This document shows, piece after piece, positions 45,791-58,151 of a DNA stretch of 64,000 nt. A program made the translations under genes and the position numbers. Below the pieces are notes generated by a model. The model had not been told where the DNA came from. It was given only the letters and a program-made list of their open reading frames with translations, and ran no database searches. Numbering within the stretch: position 1 is the stretch's first letter; every line of letters starts with the position of its first letter. The DNA is from Primulina eburnea (Eukaryota > Streptophyta > Magnoliopsida > Lamiales > Gesneriaceae): the NCBI RefSeq assembly GCF_022965805.1, contig NC_133101.1:49618342-49682341 (forward strand), read 5' to 3'.

Positions 45791-46707
45791 TTGGAAAAAT
45801 ATCTTAATGATGTAAATAAATAAATAATGGATACAGGGGGTTGTGATACCCTAGTGATATTTCTAGTATTGACCTAGAATGAGTATTTAGTCCTTGGGAC
45901 AGATCCGGAGGCCTGAGTCTTGGGTCAACGACGAGGCGATATTTGGCTGTTGAGGAAGTAGCGTGGAGGTGCTCCATCACCTAGGGATGGTAATGATTGA
46001 GTCTAAACTCGATCTCATATTAAACTCGGCCTGATGAGACTTGTTTAGACCCGACTTATCGGGTCTAAAAGCCGGTTTGGGCGGGTCTCGAGAAATATGC
46101 CTATATATTTAAAAACATAAAGTATAAGTATATATTATAAATGATATAATTATATTTTTATATTAGTAAAATTTTATATCTATAATTTTAGTTTATAAAA
46201 TCTTTGGGTTGAAAATATTTTATTTTATTATTATATGTACAATATAAAATTATATCATAATAAATTTTTTAGTTATTAATTGAATACAAGTCGATATAAT
46301 ATAATTCGTAATAAAATTTTTTTGTCCTGAAAATTATATAAATTTAATCATTTGTTAATATTTAAATTTTTTTATTGAATAATTATAAAATTATATATTT
46401 TCAGTTGGTCCGTCGGGTTTATGAGACTAGGTGGGTCTAAAAGAAGGCGGGAGAGGTCCCGAGTTTGGCACAACCAGCCCTAACTCGAACCTGATGACAT
46501 CCCTAGATACACCTGGAGTTGGGACAGAGGACCCGAGGACCCTGGCTGACCACGAGGAGATGGTGTAGCGCTGGGTGAAGTGGGATGAGGACCTAGCGAC
46601 TCGGCCTGAGGATCAAGGTACGTATTAGGTTGAGGTGGTGACAGTGGCAGAGAGTAGTTGGGGCCTTGGTCCAAGTGATCAGTGAGAAGGTAATCCGGGG
46701 AAGCCAT
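45770..46707 (-). pseudogene. Proline-rich minus-strand frame interrupted by a TIR element
   Basis: ATG at 46707 opens a 75-codon frame (starts MASPDYLLTDHLDQGPNYSL) rich in Pro, Ser and Leu. At about 46508 it runs into the TIR element 45981-46506. On the other side of the element, the same strand stays open in the matching frame from about 45980 to about 45770. This suggests a formerly continuous frame of roughly 140 codons. No domain is recognised. It may be a fragment of a host gene or of an element leader. Confidence 0.35.
45981..46506. mobile_element. Non-autonomous TIR element (hAT-like)
   Basis: CTAGGGATG at the left end and CATCCCTAG at the right end form inverted ends, with CTCGATCT and CTCGAACC-like phrases just inside and CGGGTC/GACCCG motifs in the interior. 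The flanks CATCACCT and ATACACCT agree at six of eight positions, compatible with a diverged 8-bp duplication. 526 bp, no transposase. Confidence 0.55.
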
Positions 46708-47405
46708 GGTGTTTGGTAGAATGGGGGGAAAACTCGGGGTCTATGGAAAGATGACTGAGCTCAAGGAGATGAAGTCCCTAAAAATATTGATGATATTAGA
46801 AATATAATGAAGTTGATAAAATATTTGCCTAATTTGTGTTTGGGATGTATTTGGTGGATGTCAATACACTCGATAAGTGTTGTAGCTTTTTGTCTTTTGC
46901 TCTCGTTATGTTATTGCAAGGTCCCCTTCATTTTCTCTAAAATAAATAATACAGAGGGTTGGGTCATAATGTCGCCTAGACAACGAGATAAAGATGTTTT
47001 AGACCAAGAGACATAAAGATGTTGACACCATTGGATTATTTCAGATATGATCAGCAATCATATTAGTTTACTTATTAACTGAAAAGTGACCCAAAAATTC
47101 TAAATTTACCCTATGGAGTTATGGTATATGAGTTTGTGACGCAAACCAAAACGAAACAGGATGGATTTAACACTTTAAAGTGTCAAACTTTTACTATGTA
47201 TTAAAAAAAAACGTCGAATCAATACCAAATAGCCCTATGAATGACAAAGAACAACTCCTAATATAGTTATAGGTGGTTCAAATATATAGGAAATTAAGAA
47301 ACATCTAATCCTATCCAACCACAAATCAAAATAAATTCGTTGTATCAATCTGAAAAAAAAAGAAGATAATTAAAATATTAGATAAATATTAAGTCTTCAC
47401 TGCAT
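46708..47405. other. Non-coding DNA
   Basis: Includes a 69-codon hydrophobic frame (46807-47016) with no recognisable domain. I see no repeat boundary. Confidence 0.4.
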
Positions 47406-47407
47406 CC

Positions 47408-47409
<2 letters not shown>

Positions 47410-47486
<77 letters not shown>
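47410..47486. repeat. (TA)n microsatellite
   Basis: About 76 bases of TA dinucleotides. Confidence 0.95.
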
Positions 47487-47488
<2 letters not shown>

Positions 47489-47674
47489 ACTTATGTTTTG
47501 TCTTGTTCATTGAAATTTTGGTGTCACATGTTTTTGCACGGATAATTATTTTTGGTATTTTCCTCTTTGGAAAATTGTGTGTGAGATTTCATGCTACAGA
47601 ATTTGTCATATTATTGAGAAAAAAGGATAGTTTGGAATAGTATCATATACTCTATCTGCGTAACCTTTTATATT

Positions 47675-47728
<54 letters not shown>
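47675..47728. repeat. (CA)n(TA)n compound microsatellite
   Basis: A CA run of about 24 bases passes directly into a TA run of about 28 bases. Confidence 0.95.
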
Positions 47729-47734
<6 letters not shown>

Positions 47735-48149
47735 CATACATACTAATTTCAATTATGTTAGGATCAAAAATTAGTTTAGAGATGGTGAATAAACTCTTCC
47801 GTATAAATGGACATATTTTGCTAACTTAAGACTTGTGAGAAGCTCAGCTCAATTTACCACTCAAACTAATTACATAGAACAACTAAAATAGATAATTGCA
47901 GAACAATTCAATATATACATAGTGAATAATTTATACATAAATATAATTAGATCATGTAAGTAAATTACTAAAAATAAATAGAGACAAGAATTTGTTAAAA
48001 AAATTCGAACATGTAACTTAAACATATAAACCATGTAAACATGCACGTGTCATCATTAAAATCATTTAAAACAATTAAATTTACAGACTTAAGGCTTGAC
48101 GACAGAGCTTTCTGGAACTGGCGGTGGCACAACATTTTACAAGAATATT
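47729..48149. other. AT-rich DNA, probable internal remnant of gypsy element M
   Basis: Lies on the internal side of the M primer site. No gag or pol similarity remains. Confidence 0.35.
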
Positions 48150-48161
48150 GCTCTGATACCA
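48150..48161 (-). other. Primer-binding site of gypsy element M
   Basis: The minus strand reads TGGTATCAGAGC, exactly complementary to the 3' end of initiator tRNA-Met, two bases from the LTR end at 48164. Confidence 0.8.
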
Positions 48162-48163
48162 AC

Positions 48164-48636
48164 TGAAACATCTACTACTAATTTTTCTTTAAAATATACT
48201 AGAAGTTTTTCTCAAACTTGCTTTCGGCCAAATATACACAACTACGTAAATATATATATTTGATCATTTAAAATACTAATGAACCTATTATCTGAAAATC
48301 CAAAAGAACGCAGTGCATAAAGTAAAATCGTAAACCGTCAAACTAAACATAAACCTAGCATTTTTTTCAAAATAACAAAACTCTTAAATCCTCTCCAACC
48401 TCTCAAAATCATAAAAGTCATAAAATCTTTGAAGTAATCTTAATACGAAAACTAGAAAATGTCCTCGGGTTATGTGCACTATCAGTTCAGCTAGTTCAAC
48501 CATCAAGTCCTCCATCATCAAAATAATCATGCTCACCTGCATTGATCACACCTAGTGAGTCTATTGACTCAGCAAACCTTAATCATAATAACAAATAATA
48601 CATATACACTAACAAGCAACAATGAAAGATACTTTT
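48164..48636 (-). repeat. 5' LTR of gypsy element M, truncated by D3
   Basis: The left end TGAAACATCTACTACTA matches the left end of LTR C, next to a perfect initiator tRNA-Met primer site. It contains the palindrome TGAGTCTATTGACTCA (about 48556-48571). The D-family LTR D3 begins at 48637, so the rest of M is displaced or lost. Confidence 0.7.
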
Positions 48637-50002
48637 TGTTGGAACATTTCATGTTCGCAATCTTGATTTTGCTATTAACAAAACATGCTAATTTGTTTCT
48701 AATAATCTACCTCAGTGCGCAGATAGCCGAAACTAAAATAATCAGTTACGAGCCGAAACTGAAGCTGTCGAAGACGCCAACTGAAAGCATCAACTAATCA
48801 ATCAAACTGAACCAGTTGAACTGTTGTATCGTAATGAGTTCAACTGAATGATCAGCTGATAGGTGGTTCAGCAGGAAAACCTCAGAAGCCTGACCAGCCA
48901 AAGAAGTGTTCCACTGATGAAGAGCTTACCTGACCAAGTCAACTGAACAAGAGTGAAATCAGTTCAACTGACAAGTCAACTGATTTAACCAGCCCAACTG
49001 AAGACCAGTTCAGAACATCAGTTAGCAGCAATCAGTTATAGATCAAGACAAGCTGATTTAAGTGAAATCTAGCTGTGCGCAAAGGTACAAAATCAATTGT
49101 CTAGTCAAAGGACAATAATGGACGTTGCCTTAGAGCTTAAAGATAGAGCGTTCCAGAAAGTACAAAACAGAGTTCGAGGAACATATACAATAATTGAGTC
49201 TCACTGTACAATTAAGCTTCGCGCCTATAAATAGAAGGTGAAGATCAGTGAAGTACATAGACACAACACAAGAGGGAAAAGAAAAAGGCACGGTTCAAAG
49301 TAATATCAGCTTAAGAGAGAAGCATTCAGCCTAGTCGAGGGAACACTTCAATGTGTTATCATCTTAGATTAGAATCCAAATTCCCTCAGTGTGTGAGAAC
49401 ACTTTCGTGTTGTATTCAGATATAGTTCTCACACACACACACACTACCACTCAAATATAGTCTTGCACAAAGACGTTAAACTTGTGTATGTAGTCTTTCT
49501 TACATAGACGTTAAAAAATTATTGACTGAAAGGTGCTGTCTTCAATCTAGTCTAGGAGTTCAGTTAGGCAGTGGGTAAGTTCTAAGCTGGGTGGATTTGT
49601 ACAAGTAGTTGTATAAATCAAAGTATTCTAGTGAATCCTACCCGAGGTGGTAGAAAGAGTGACGTAAGAGTAGCTAAAGTCTCCAAACAGCCATAAACAT
49701 ATCTTGTGTATTTAACTGTTTAACTATTGTTTTCAAATTGATTTAACCAGTTAGAGCATCCGTTAGTTCAGTTCTCACATAACTTAACTAATGAATGCAA
49801 AAACTAATCTAGTCTTTCGGTTATTCAGTTACACGTGATATAAAAATATATCAATGTTTCTTAACGAATGATTATTTCAAGTGTTTTCCGCTTGGTTCTA
49901 TTCCAAACTCGATCTAAGTTCATCGATGTACACGAGCTATTGCAGTTCTTGGAAAATATTTTGTTTGAAGCATCCGAAAATTGCTCAGCAATCGATCATT
50001 AA
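48637..50002 (+). repeat. 5' LTR of D-family copia element (D3)
   Basis: 1366 bp, TGTTGGAACATTTCATG to CGATCATTAA (the terminal CA has become AA). Homologous to D1 and D2. The TGACGTAAGAG box lies at 49633-49697. A TATAAATAG box at about 49226 may be the core promoter. The next bases, GTATCAGAGC (about 50007-50016), are the initiator tRNA-Met primer site with the first bases changed, which marks this as a 5' LTR. Confidence 0.85.
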
Positions 50003-50692
50003 ATTCGTATCAGAGCTAGTTTTTCTAAGAAAGAAATTTGAAAACTGATATTTTAAAATTTGTTTCAAAATGTTATTTAAAATTGATTTCAAATTCCTCT
50101 TAAATATTTATGCATTTGTTACGAGGAGAGAGAAGGTTCTTGGCTCAGCAACTAACATTGTAGTCACTTCTCTCGATTCATTAACTTTGTTGTTTTAAGT
50201 ATCTTGCATGATTTAGAGTTCAGCTGACAGCAGTTCAACTAAACTGCTCAACGGACAAAATTTCAGTTTCAAGTCTAGCAGTTCAACTGATCAACAGACG
50301 AAACCCAACTACCAGTTGAAATTAATGAGTTAAGTGGAACTTAATCATCAGAAGTGTCGCCTGCCTCATTGCCATATCAGATCATTATAAATGATCAATC
50401 CGGTTCAGCACCAGTTGAGTCCAGTCTGAGTCAGCTCAACCAGTTAGCGAGCACATAGATCAGGTCCAAGGCAAATTAGCTGATCCTCTAACAAAAGAAA
50501 TTCAAAATCTTTGCAGCATTCAGAGCATTCAAGGCGACCAGTTGTTAGTATATTCACTTCTATATGTGTAAACTAACTGATGTTTTATGTTGTTTAAAAT
50601 CTGCTAGTGGAGTAGCAATTTCCCTTACATTTGTTGATGTGCACCAAAATATAATACAAGAGATGCTTATTTGATTAAATAAACATCGTGTT
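50003..50692 (+). other. Internal remnant of the D3 element
   Basis: The degenerate primer site (50003-50016) is followed by non-coding DNA and a stretch (50480-50692) matching the 3' internal spacer of the D1 element (34440-34560 on the minus strand). The gag-pol region between is deleted. The region ends where the G LTR begins. Confidence 0.65.
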
Positions 50693-52279
50693 TGATGAAA
50701 CTTCAAATTAATAATTTATTATATTTTAAAATTTTAAGTATCATTAAAATTATAAAATTATGTTATTTTAGTATTGTTTGTTTATATTTAAATGTCTTAC
50801 TAAATATGTTTTATTTTCAGGTTTTCTACGTGTTGGTAAAATAATGATAACTTAAGCTAAAAAATCAAATAGAGGTGATTCAAACATGTTTTGGAATCCT
50901 TGAGAAATTATCTACAACTTTGCAGAAGACATGATTGCCTAAAAAGTTCATTAAGATGATCAATTCGTACAAATATCAAAAGGAGAACAAATTTACTTTT
51001 ACCATGACCAGCATATAGTAAAAAAATCATAGCTATTTCAATATTTAACCAAATGAGGTGAACCAAGTGGCCAAATTCATCTACAGACAATTCCGTACAT
51101 GTTTGCTGTTTTGAGTAGAGTCAAATTCGGTGACTAAAGTCATGGAACAAAGCATTGAAAGAAGGGACATGAAATTGAAGTTGTAGGAGACAAAGACTAC
51201 TATTACAACTACATGGCATTAATAAAATTTTTGACCCTTTCTCTCATTGACCTATAAATAGAGGCTTTGTGTTAGCTTGAGAATCATTCTATCCCATTGT
51301 AAAATATAGTGTGTGTGTGTCTGTAAAAGTTCTAAGTTCCAATATATTTTTCATTTTCCCAACTATGAGTGATGTTTTTACTGTTGATAAAAAATAAGCT
51401 CATGGCAAGCCAAGTCTACTATGTCAAGGTGAAGAGGACGCATTCTTGGTGAAGTAAGATTGTTTATATTTTGTATTTTTATTTCTTTTCGATCATTTAG
51501 CTAACATCTTTTTATGGTATAAAAATGAATTATTTGTTGTTATCAATTTGCATCAAATGCTTGATACCATTGAAGAGGTTATCTTGATTTGTTGTTCAAT
51601 TTTGATACAATAAATATTTCATCAATTATATTATTGTTATATTATATATATATATATATATATACATATTTATATAATTGTATCATAATATTTCATTTAG
51701 ACGATAGCGTGGTTCTGTCGGTTGTTCTAAATGAAATATTATGATTTAATAATAACATATAACATTTACTTTATCGCAACTAACTTTTATTTTTCCGCAA
51801 CTAACTTTTAATTTACCGCAACTAACTTATTAAATCATATATTTCATTTAGGCAATAGCGTAGCTTTGCCGGTTGTTCTAAATGAAATATAAGGATTTAA
51901 TTTAACATTTAATTTATGCAATTACATATTTATATAGTTATAAATATAATCATAGGTACCATATATAAAATATCGGTTAATTCGGTAATTTCTATTGTGG
52001 GAACTATATTATATTATATGTGTGTTTAAATATTTAATTTTCTTGGAAACATTATTTATGGTGGTTTCTTTTGTTTTTTTAAATTTAAACAATATTACAT
52101 AAACCAAGAATAAATCCTCGAGCCTTGACAAAATTTATAATTTCTAAATTTCATTTGGTAATCTATAAATTAATAAATTTAAACTTAAAATAACCTCTCT
52201 GTGGATCGATCTCGTACTTACAAAATATATTAGTTGTAGAAAACCTACACTTGGGTGAAATATAATTTAAGTAGTAGCA
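50693..52279 (+). repeat. 5' LTR of Athila-like gypsy element G
   Basis: The right end AAGTAGTAGCA is followed by a tRNA-Asp primer site. The left end is put at TGATGAAAC (50693), where similarity to D-family DNA stops. About 1.59 kb. A TATAAATAGAGG core promoter lies at 51253-51264, followed by a TGTG repeat leader. Two copies of a block with TTCATTTAG(A/G)C(A/G)ATAGCGT(A/G)G flank CGCAACTAACTTTTA repeats at 51690-51890. Confidence 0.65.
51690..51895. repeat. Direct repeats in the G LTR
   Basis: AATGAAATAT and ATAGCGT(A/G)G...GGTTGTTCTAAATGAAATAT occur twice (about 51690-51735 and 51840-51892). Between them are three CCGCAACTAACTT units. AATATTTCATTT and AAATGAAATATT pair as inverted repeats around each copy. 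Confidence 0.7.
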
Positions 52280-52285
52280 AGTTTT

Positions 52286-52303
52286 TGGCGCTGTTGTCGG
52301 GGA
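52286..52303 (+). other. tRNA-Asp type primer-binding site of G
   Basis: TGGCGCTGTTGTCGGGGA, two C-to-T type changes from the canonical tRNA-Asp site; seven bases after the LTR end. Confidence 0.85.
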
Positions 52304-52450
52304 GGTATAAATTAAGTTTATATTTGTTAATTATGTCTTATTTATAAGTATTGTGTTGTTTTTTGTATGAGTATTTGGAGTAAAAAAAAGTGGTAGACTT
52401 ATTCGAATATCTGAAAATAATTTAAACATGGATGATAATTCAAATAATCA

Positions 52451-52458
52451 AAATAATG

Positions 52459-52508
<50 letters not shown>
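52451..52508 (+). repeat. (AAT)n microsatellite coding for poly-Asn
   Basis: About 18 AAT units, in frame with the Gag ATG. Confidence 0.95.
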
Positions 52509-52594
52509 CAAGAACATGATCAATCAAGAATACTTAGGCACCATATGAACCATATTTGAACTAGTGCCCCATCTTGTTCAGTTTTTCCTCCTGA

Positions 52595-52959
52595 GGACCA
52601 TCTCTAACCTATATCCTCTATTTTTCATCATCTATCCTCTAAAATAGAGATCAGTGATCTCTATTTTTAAAAATCTTCTCCGACCCATATCCTCTAAAAA
52701 TATTACAAAATACTACATTTCTTTTTTTTTTTTTCATTTTCAAAAACACACACATATAATACGTAAGGACTATTTTGCAATTGTTATGATGGCATTTCAG
52801 TAATTTAGTAGAATCTATATATAAATAGTGATCCTCCAAAAATGGAGGATCACTATTGCATTCTCCAAAATGGAGATTGCATTTGGAGTTGGGTTGGAGC
52901 ACCAACCCATACTCTATTTTGGAGATTTCTTCCAAAATAAAGATGGGTTGGAGATGCTC
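52595..52959. mobile_element. MITE in G gag, 3-bp duplication TGA
   Basis: The ends GGACCATCTCTAACC and GGTTGGAGATGCTC form terminal inverted repeats. TGA flanks both sides (52592-52594 and 52960-52962), and removing one copy joins the Gag codons in frame. The interior holds a perfect hairpin GTGATCCTCCA/TGGAGGATCAC with AAAA loop (52832-52857). The 3-bp duplication is PIF/Harbinger-like. Confidence 0.85.
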
Positions 52960-54599
52960 TGATGCATCTAATTTCAACTTTAAACCTCAAATTATTCAAC
53001 TTTTAACAAGTTTTCATGGCTTATATTCTGAAAATCCATATTTACGTTTAAGAGAATTTGAGGAAGTTTGTAACACTTATAATGATCAAAATTGTAGTAT
53101 TGATATAGTTCGATTAAAGCTTTTTCCTTTTTTTTTAAAAGATAAAGCTAAAACATGGCTACAAAATTAGAGATCGAGTTCAATAAGGTCATGGGAAGAA
53201 ATGCAACAACAATTTCTTAAAATCCCTTCCCATAGAACAAACTCTTTTAAAAGACAAATTACTATTTTTTCTCAAAAACTAGGAGAAACATTTTATCAAT
53301 ATTGGGATAGATATAAAGAATTACTTAATACATGCCCACATCATGGTTTTGAAACATGGAGAATAGTTTCTCACGTTTATGAATGTATAATACCTAAAGA
53401 TATGCAAATGATAAAATTCATGTGTAATGGAACTTTTGAAGATAAAAGCCCAAATGAAGCTATGGAGTATTTGGATTCATTAGCATAAAATGCTCAAAAT
53501 TGGGATAATATAGGTATAATAGAACCACCAACAACTAAAATCAATAATTCAACAAATGAGGGTGGTATCTATAATATTAAAGATGATATAGATATTCAAG
53601 TTAAACTTGCATCTTTAGCAAGAAAAATTGAGTCATTAGAAATGAAAAAGAGTGGTTAATTAAAAAGTATTCAAGAAATTATTTGTCATATATGTGATAC
53701 ACATGATCATGCTACAAAAGATTGTCTAACATTACCTTCATTTAAAGAATGTCTCCATGAACAAGCAAATTATGTTAACAATTTTAAAAAATCAATACTA
53801 GATCCTTTTTCACCATCATATAATCCTGAATGGAAAAATCATCCTAATTTTAGTTGGAGGAATGATAATAATGCACAACTCTCACAACAATATTTTCAAA
53901 ATAACCAAAATCATCAAGGTTATATTCCTTATGTTACACCTCCAAAAAAACTTTGAAGATGTAATTCATGCATTTATCAAAAAGTAAGAGTCTACCAATA
54001 TTCAAAACAGGCAATCTATGAGTGATTTGAAAGAAACTCTTGTAAAATTTGCATATGCACTTAATATTCACGAAAAAGAAAAATTTCCATCTCAACCTCA
54101 ACGTAATCCTAAATAAAAATCAAGAATTAAAAAATGAAAAAATTGATCAAATAAAATCTGTTATTACCCTTAGAAGTAGTACAATAGTTAATGATCTATA
54201 TATTAATGAAAACAAGGATCATTTAAAATCAAAAAGTAAGGATGATAATCCTAATACTTTTGAGAATGATGATACCTTAAATTTTAAGAATAATATCGTG
54301 AATGATAAAACATCTGAAATAGTAAATGAGTCAAATAAACCTCCACCATTTCCTCATGCATTAACAAATCATAAAAAACAAAAAAGTGATTCTGATATCT
54401 ATGAAGTTTTTAAACAAGTAAAGATAAATATTCCATTATTAGATGCTATTAAACAAGTACCTTCATAGGCAAAATGTTTAAAAGACTTATGTACTGTGAA
54501 GAGAAAGTCGCATGTGAAGAAGAAAGCTTTCTTGACTGAACAAGTAAGTTCTATTCTTCAAAATAATTCTAATTTAAAATATAAATATCCTGGTTGTCA

Positions 54600-55300
54600 C
54601 AACAATTTCATGTATTATTGGAGAAAACAAAATTAAAAAAGCTTTGTTAGATTTGGGAGCAAGTATGAATTTACTTCCTTATTCAAGTTTATGAAAAACT
54701 TAATTTATGAGAATTACCACTTCTGTTACTCTCTTACTAGCGGATAGGTCAATCAAATAAGATGTGTTGATTCAAGTTGATAAATTCATATATCCTGTAG
54801 ATTTAATTGTTTTGGATACACAACCAATAGAAGTACATAATGAAATTCCAGTAATATTGGGACGACCATTTCTAACAACTTCAAATGCTTTAATTAATTG
54901 TCGAAATGGAATAATAAAATTGTCTTTTGGAAATATTATTCTAGAACTTAATTTGTCCAATTTATGTAAACAACCAAGTATTAATGAAAATGAATATGAT
55001 AATGAAATTGAAACAATTTGGAAGAAAATATACAAGAAGAAAACTTAAATCAACAATATGAAGTTTTCTCAATAGAAAGTTTTGAGTCTGAAAATAATAT
55101 TAAAGAAGATGATAATTCAAAACTTGAATTAAAAGTTTTACCATTATAATTGAAATATGTATTTCTTGGTGAAAATAAAACATTTCATGTCGTAATTTCT
55201 TCCACTCTTTTACCAAATCAAGAAGAAGATTTAATTAAATTACTTAAAAAATATAAAAATGCAATTGGATGAACTTTGAAAGATATAAAAGGTATCAATC
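54600..55300 (+). pseudogene. Gypsy element G protease region
   Basis: The active site KALLDLGASMNLLP is at about 54640-54685, then stops. The frame 54764-55048 carries QVDKFIYPVDLIVLD and EIPVILGRPFLTTSNALI, the C-terminal retropepsin motif. The linker to RT follows, with further stops. Confidence 0.85.
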
Positions 55301-56745
55301 CTTTAATTTGCACATAAAATTCAATTAGAAGAAAATGCTAAAACATATCAACAACCACAAAGAAGGTTGAATCCACATATGAAAGAAGTTGTTAAGAATG
55401 AAGTATTAAAACTATTAGACGCTGGAATTATCTATCCAATCTCAGATAGTAAATGAGTAAGTCCAACACAAGTAGTACCTAAAAAGTCAGACATCACTAT
55501 TATAAAAAATGAAAAGGGAGAGTTATTACAAGCTAGGATTCCATCTAGTTGGCATATGTGTATTGATTATAATAAATTAAATGATGCAACTAGAAAATAT
55601 CATTTCCCACTACCATTTTTAGATCAAATTCTAGAAAAAGTAGCAGGAAATTCTTATTACTGTTTCCTTGATGGGTATTCGGGGTATTATCAAATACCTA
55701 TATCATTATAAGATCAAGAAAAAACTACTTTCACTTGTCCTTTCGGAACTTTTGCATTTAAAGGAATTCCACTTGGTTTATGTAATGCTCCGGCTACTTT
55801 TCAAAGATGCATGTTAAGTATATTCAGTGATATGATCGAAGAAGTTGTAGAAGTTTTTATGGATGATATACCTGTTTTTGGAAACTCATTTGAAAATTGT
55901 CTTAAAAACCTAGAAGAAGTATTAAAAAGATGTGAAGAAAAAATTCTTGTTTTAAATTGGAAAAAATATCATTATATGGTTAAATCTGGAATTGTTTTAG
56001 GACATATTATATCTGAAAAAGAAATTAAAGTTGATAAAGTCAAAGTTGATGTTATTGCTAATTTAACATCACCAAAAATGGTCAAAGAATTTCGATCATT
56101 CTGGGTCATGCATGTTTTTATAGAAGGTTTATAAAAAATTTCAGCATAATATCTAAACCAATTTCAAATATTTTAACAAAATATACACAATTTGAATGGA
56201 CTCAGAAATGTAAAAATGCTTTTAAAAAAATAATTAATCTTTTAATTACATCACATATTTTACAACCTCCAGATTGGTCTTTACCATTTGAATTAATGTG
56301 TAATGAAAGTGATTATGCTATAGGAGCTATGTTAGGACAAAGAAAAGAAGGAAAACCTTATGCAATCTATTATGCTAGTAGAACCTTAAATAGTGCCTAA
56401 ATAAATTATTCAACTACTGAAAAAGAATTACTTTCAGTAGTATTTGCATTAGATAAGTTTCTATCTTATTTAATTGGTTCTCTTACTATTGTTTATACTG
56501 ATCATTCTGCCATAAAATATTTATCAAATAAACAAGATGCTAAGCCAAGATTAATACGATGGATTTTATTGTTACAAGAATTTGATATTATAATTAAAGA
56601 TAAAAAAGGGAAAAAAATGTTGTAGCCAACGATTTATCTAGAATAATGACTGAGTCATCTCATAACGAAATACCAATAAATGAAAATTTTCCAGATGATC
56701 AGTTGTTTTATGCTACTATTATGTCATGATTTGCTAACATTGTAA
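55301..56745 (+). pseudogene. Gypsy element G reverse transcriptase and RNase H
   Basis: RT motifs in order: LLDAGIIYPISDS, FTCPFGTFAFKGIPLGLCNA, and the active site FMDDIPVFG at about 55855-55881. RNase H has LCNESDYAIGAMLGQRKEG (the first catalytic Asp of the usual CDAS motif is changed to NES), [19 protein letters not shown] and [12 protein letters not shown]. Many stops and some frameshifts. Confidence 0.88.
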
Positions 56746-57980
56746 ATTTTCTTGTGACAAATAAAATGCTTTCTCATTGGAATTCACAGGATAAGAATAA
56801 ATTCTTGATAGGAGTTAAAAAATTTTATTGGGATGATCCTTACTTGTTTAAGTACTGTCCTGACCAAATTTTTCGACGATGCATACCCGACAATGAAGTA
56901 AGTAATGTAATTAAATTTTGTCATTCTGAAGCATGTGGAGGTCATATTTCATCCAATAAAACAACTACAAAAATCTTACAATGTGGATTTTGTTGGCCGT
57001 CTTTATTCAAAGTTACGCATTTATTTTGCAAATCTTGTGAAAACTGTCAGAAGATGGGATCAATTTCAAAACGAACCATGATGCCTTTAAATCCAATCAT
57101 AATTATTGAAATATTTGATAGTTGGGGGATAGATTTTATGGCTCCATTTCCATTATCTTTTGGATATACGTCATTTTAGTCGCTGTTGATTATGTTTCAA
57201 AATGGATTGAAGCAATTGCATGTAGAACTAATGATCATAAAGTTGTTATAAAAATTTTAAAAGAAAATATTTTTAGCCGATTTGGAATACCTAGAGCAAT
57301 AATTAGTGATGGGGAAAGTCATTTTATAAATAAATCATTTTCTTCTTTGTTTAAAAAATATGGCATTACACATAAAGTTTCTACCCCATATCATCCTCAA
57401 CCGAAAAGATACAAATTTTAGAAAAAACAGTTAATCCAAACCGAAAAGATTGGTTTTTAAGATTAACTGAAGTATTATGGGCATATAGAACTACATTTAA
57501 AACATCATTAGGGATGTCACCATATAGGTTAGTTTTTGGTAAGCATTGTCATTTACCAGCTGAACTTGAATATAAAGCTTATTGGGTGATTAAAGCATTT
57601 AATATTAATTTATATGATGCATCTAAATTAAGAAAATTGCAATTAAATGAACTTGAAGAAATAAGAAATGATGCATATGAAAATTCAAAGATTTATAAAG
57701 ATAAAACTAAAGTCTTTCATGATAAAAATATTATGGAAAGTCATTTGAAATTGGACAAAAAGTTTTACTTTATAATTCTCGTTTGCATTTATTTGCAAGA
57801 AAACTAAGATCGAGATGGTCAGGATCATTTATAGTTAAATTTATTTATCCTCATGGTGCAGTTGATATTGAAAATTCTAAAATTAATGATGTTTTTAAAG
57901 TTAATAGGCAAAGACTTAAGCATTTTATAGAAAATGAAATTCTTACTGATGAGTTTATGCCTTTATATGATCCACAATAG
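56746..57980 (+). pseudogene. Gypsy element G integrase
   Basis: The zinc-binding part HSEACGGHIS...CKSCENCQKM and the first Asp in GIDFMAPFP are in 56754-57179. The second Asp, in [15 protein letters not shown], is in 57122-57421. The block that normally holds the catalytic Glu, after STPYHPQ, is deleted (about 57400). The C-terminal part [19 protein letters not shown] continues in 57514-57807, and the beta domain ends at 57980. Inactive. Confidence 0.88.
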
Positions 57981-58006
57981 TTGTTTGATATTTTCATCTT
58001 GTTTTT

Positions 58007-58090
58007 TTGCAGATTCTAGTTCATTTCCCGGTTAAGTGGCGGATAACGGTACTCCGTGACTGTTTAAGTCGGTTTCTTCAGTTTTCCCAA

Positions 58091-58151
<61 letters not shown>

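Larger units (their letters stand above)
52428..54475 (+). pseudogene. Gypsy element G Gag
   Basis: ATG 52428 opens a poly-Asn tract written in AAT repeats (52451-52508), then a stop. The frame is cut by a MITE (52595-52959) and continues with the capsid domain: NFNFKPQIIQLLTSFHGL, LKLFPFFLKDKAKTWL, a stop, then EEMQQQFLKIPSHRTNSFKR and ETFYQYWDRYKELLNTCPHH. A zinc knuckle CHICDTHDHATKDC is at 53684-53725. A Lys/Asn-rich linker up to about 54475 follows. At least five stops. Homologous to P Gag, but with extreme A/T codon use. Confidence 0.85.
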
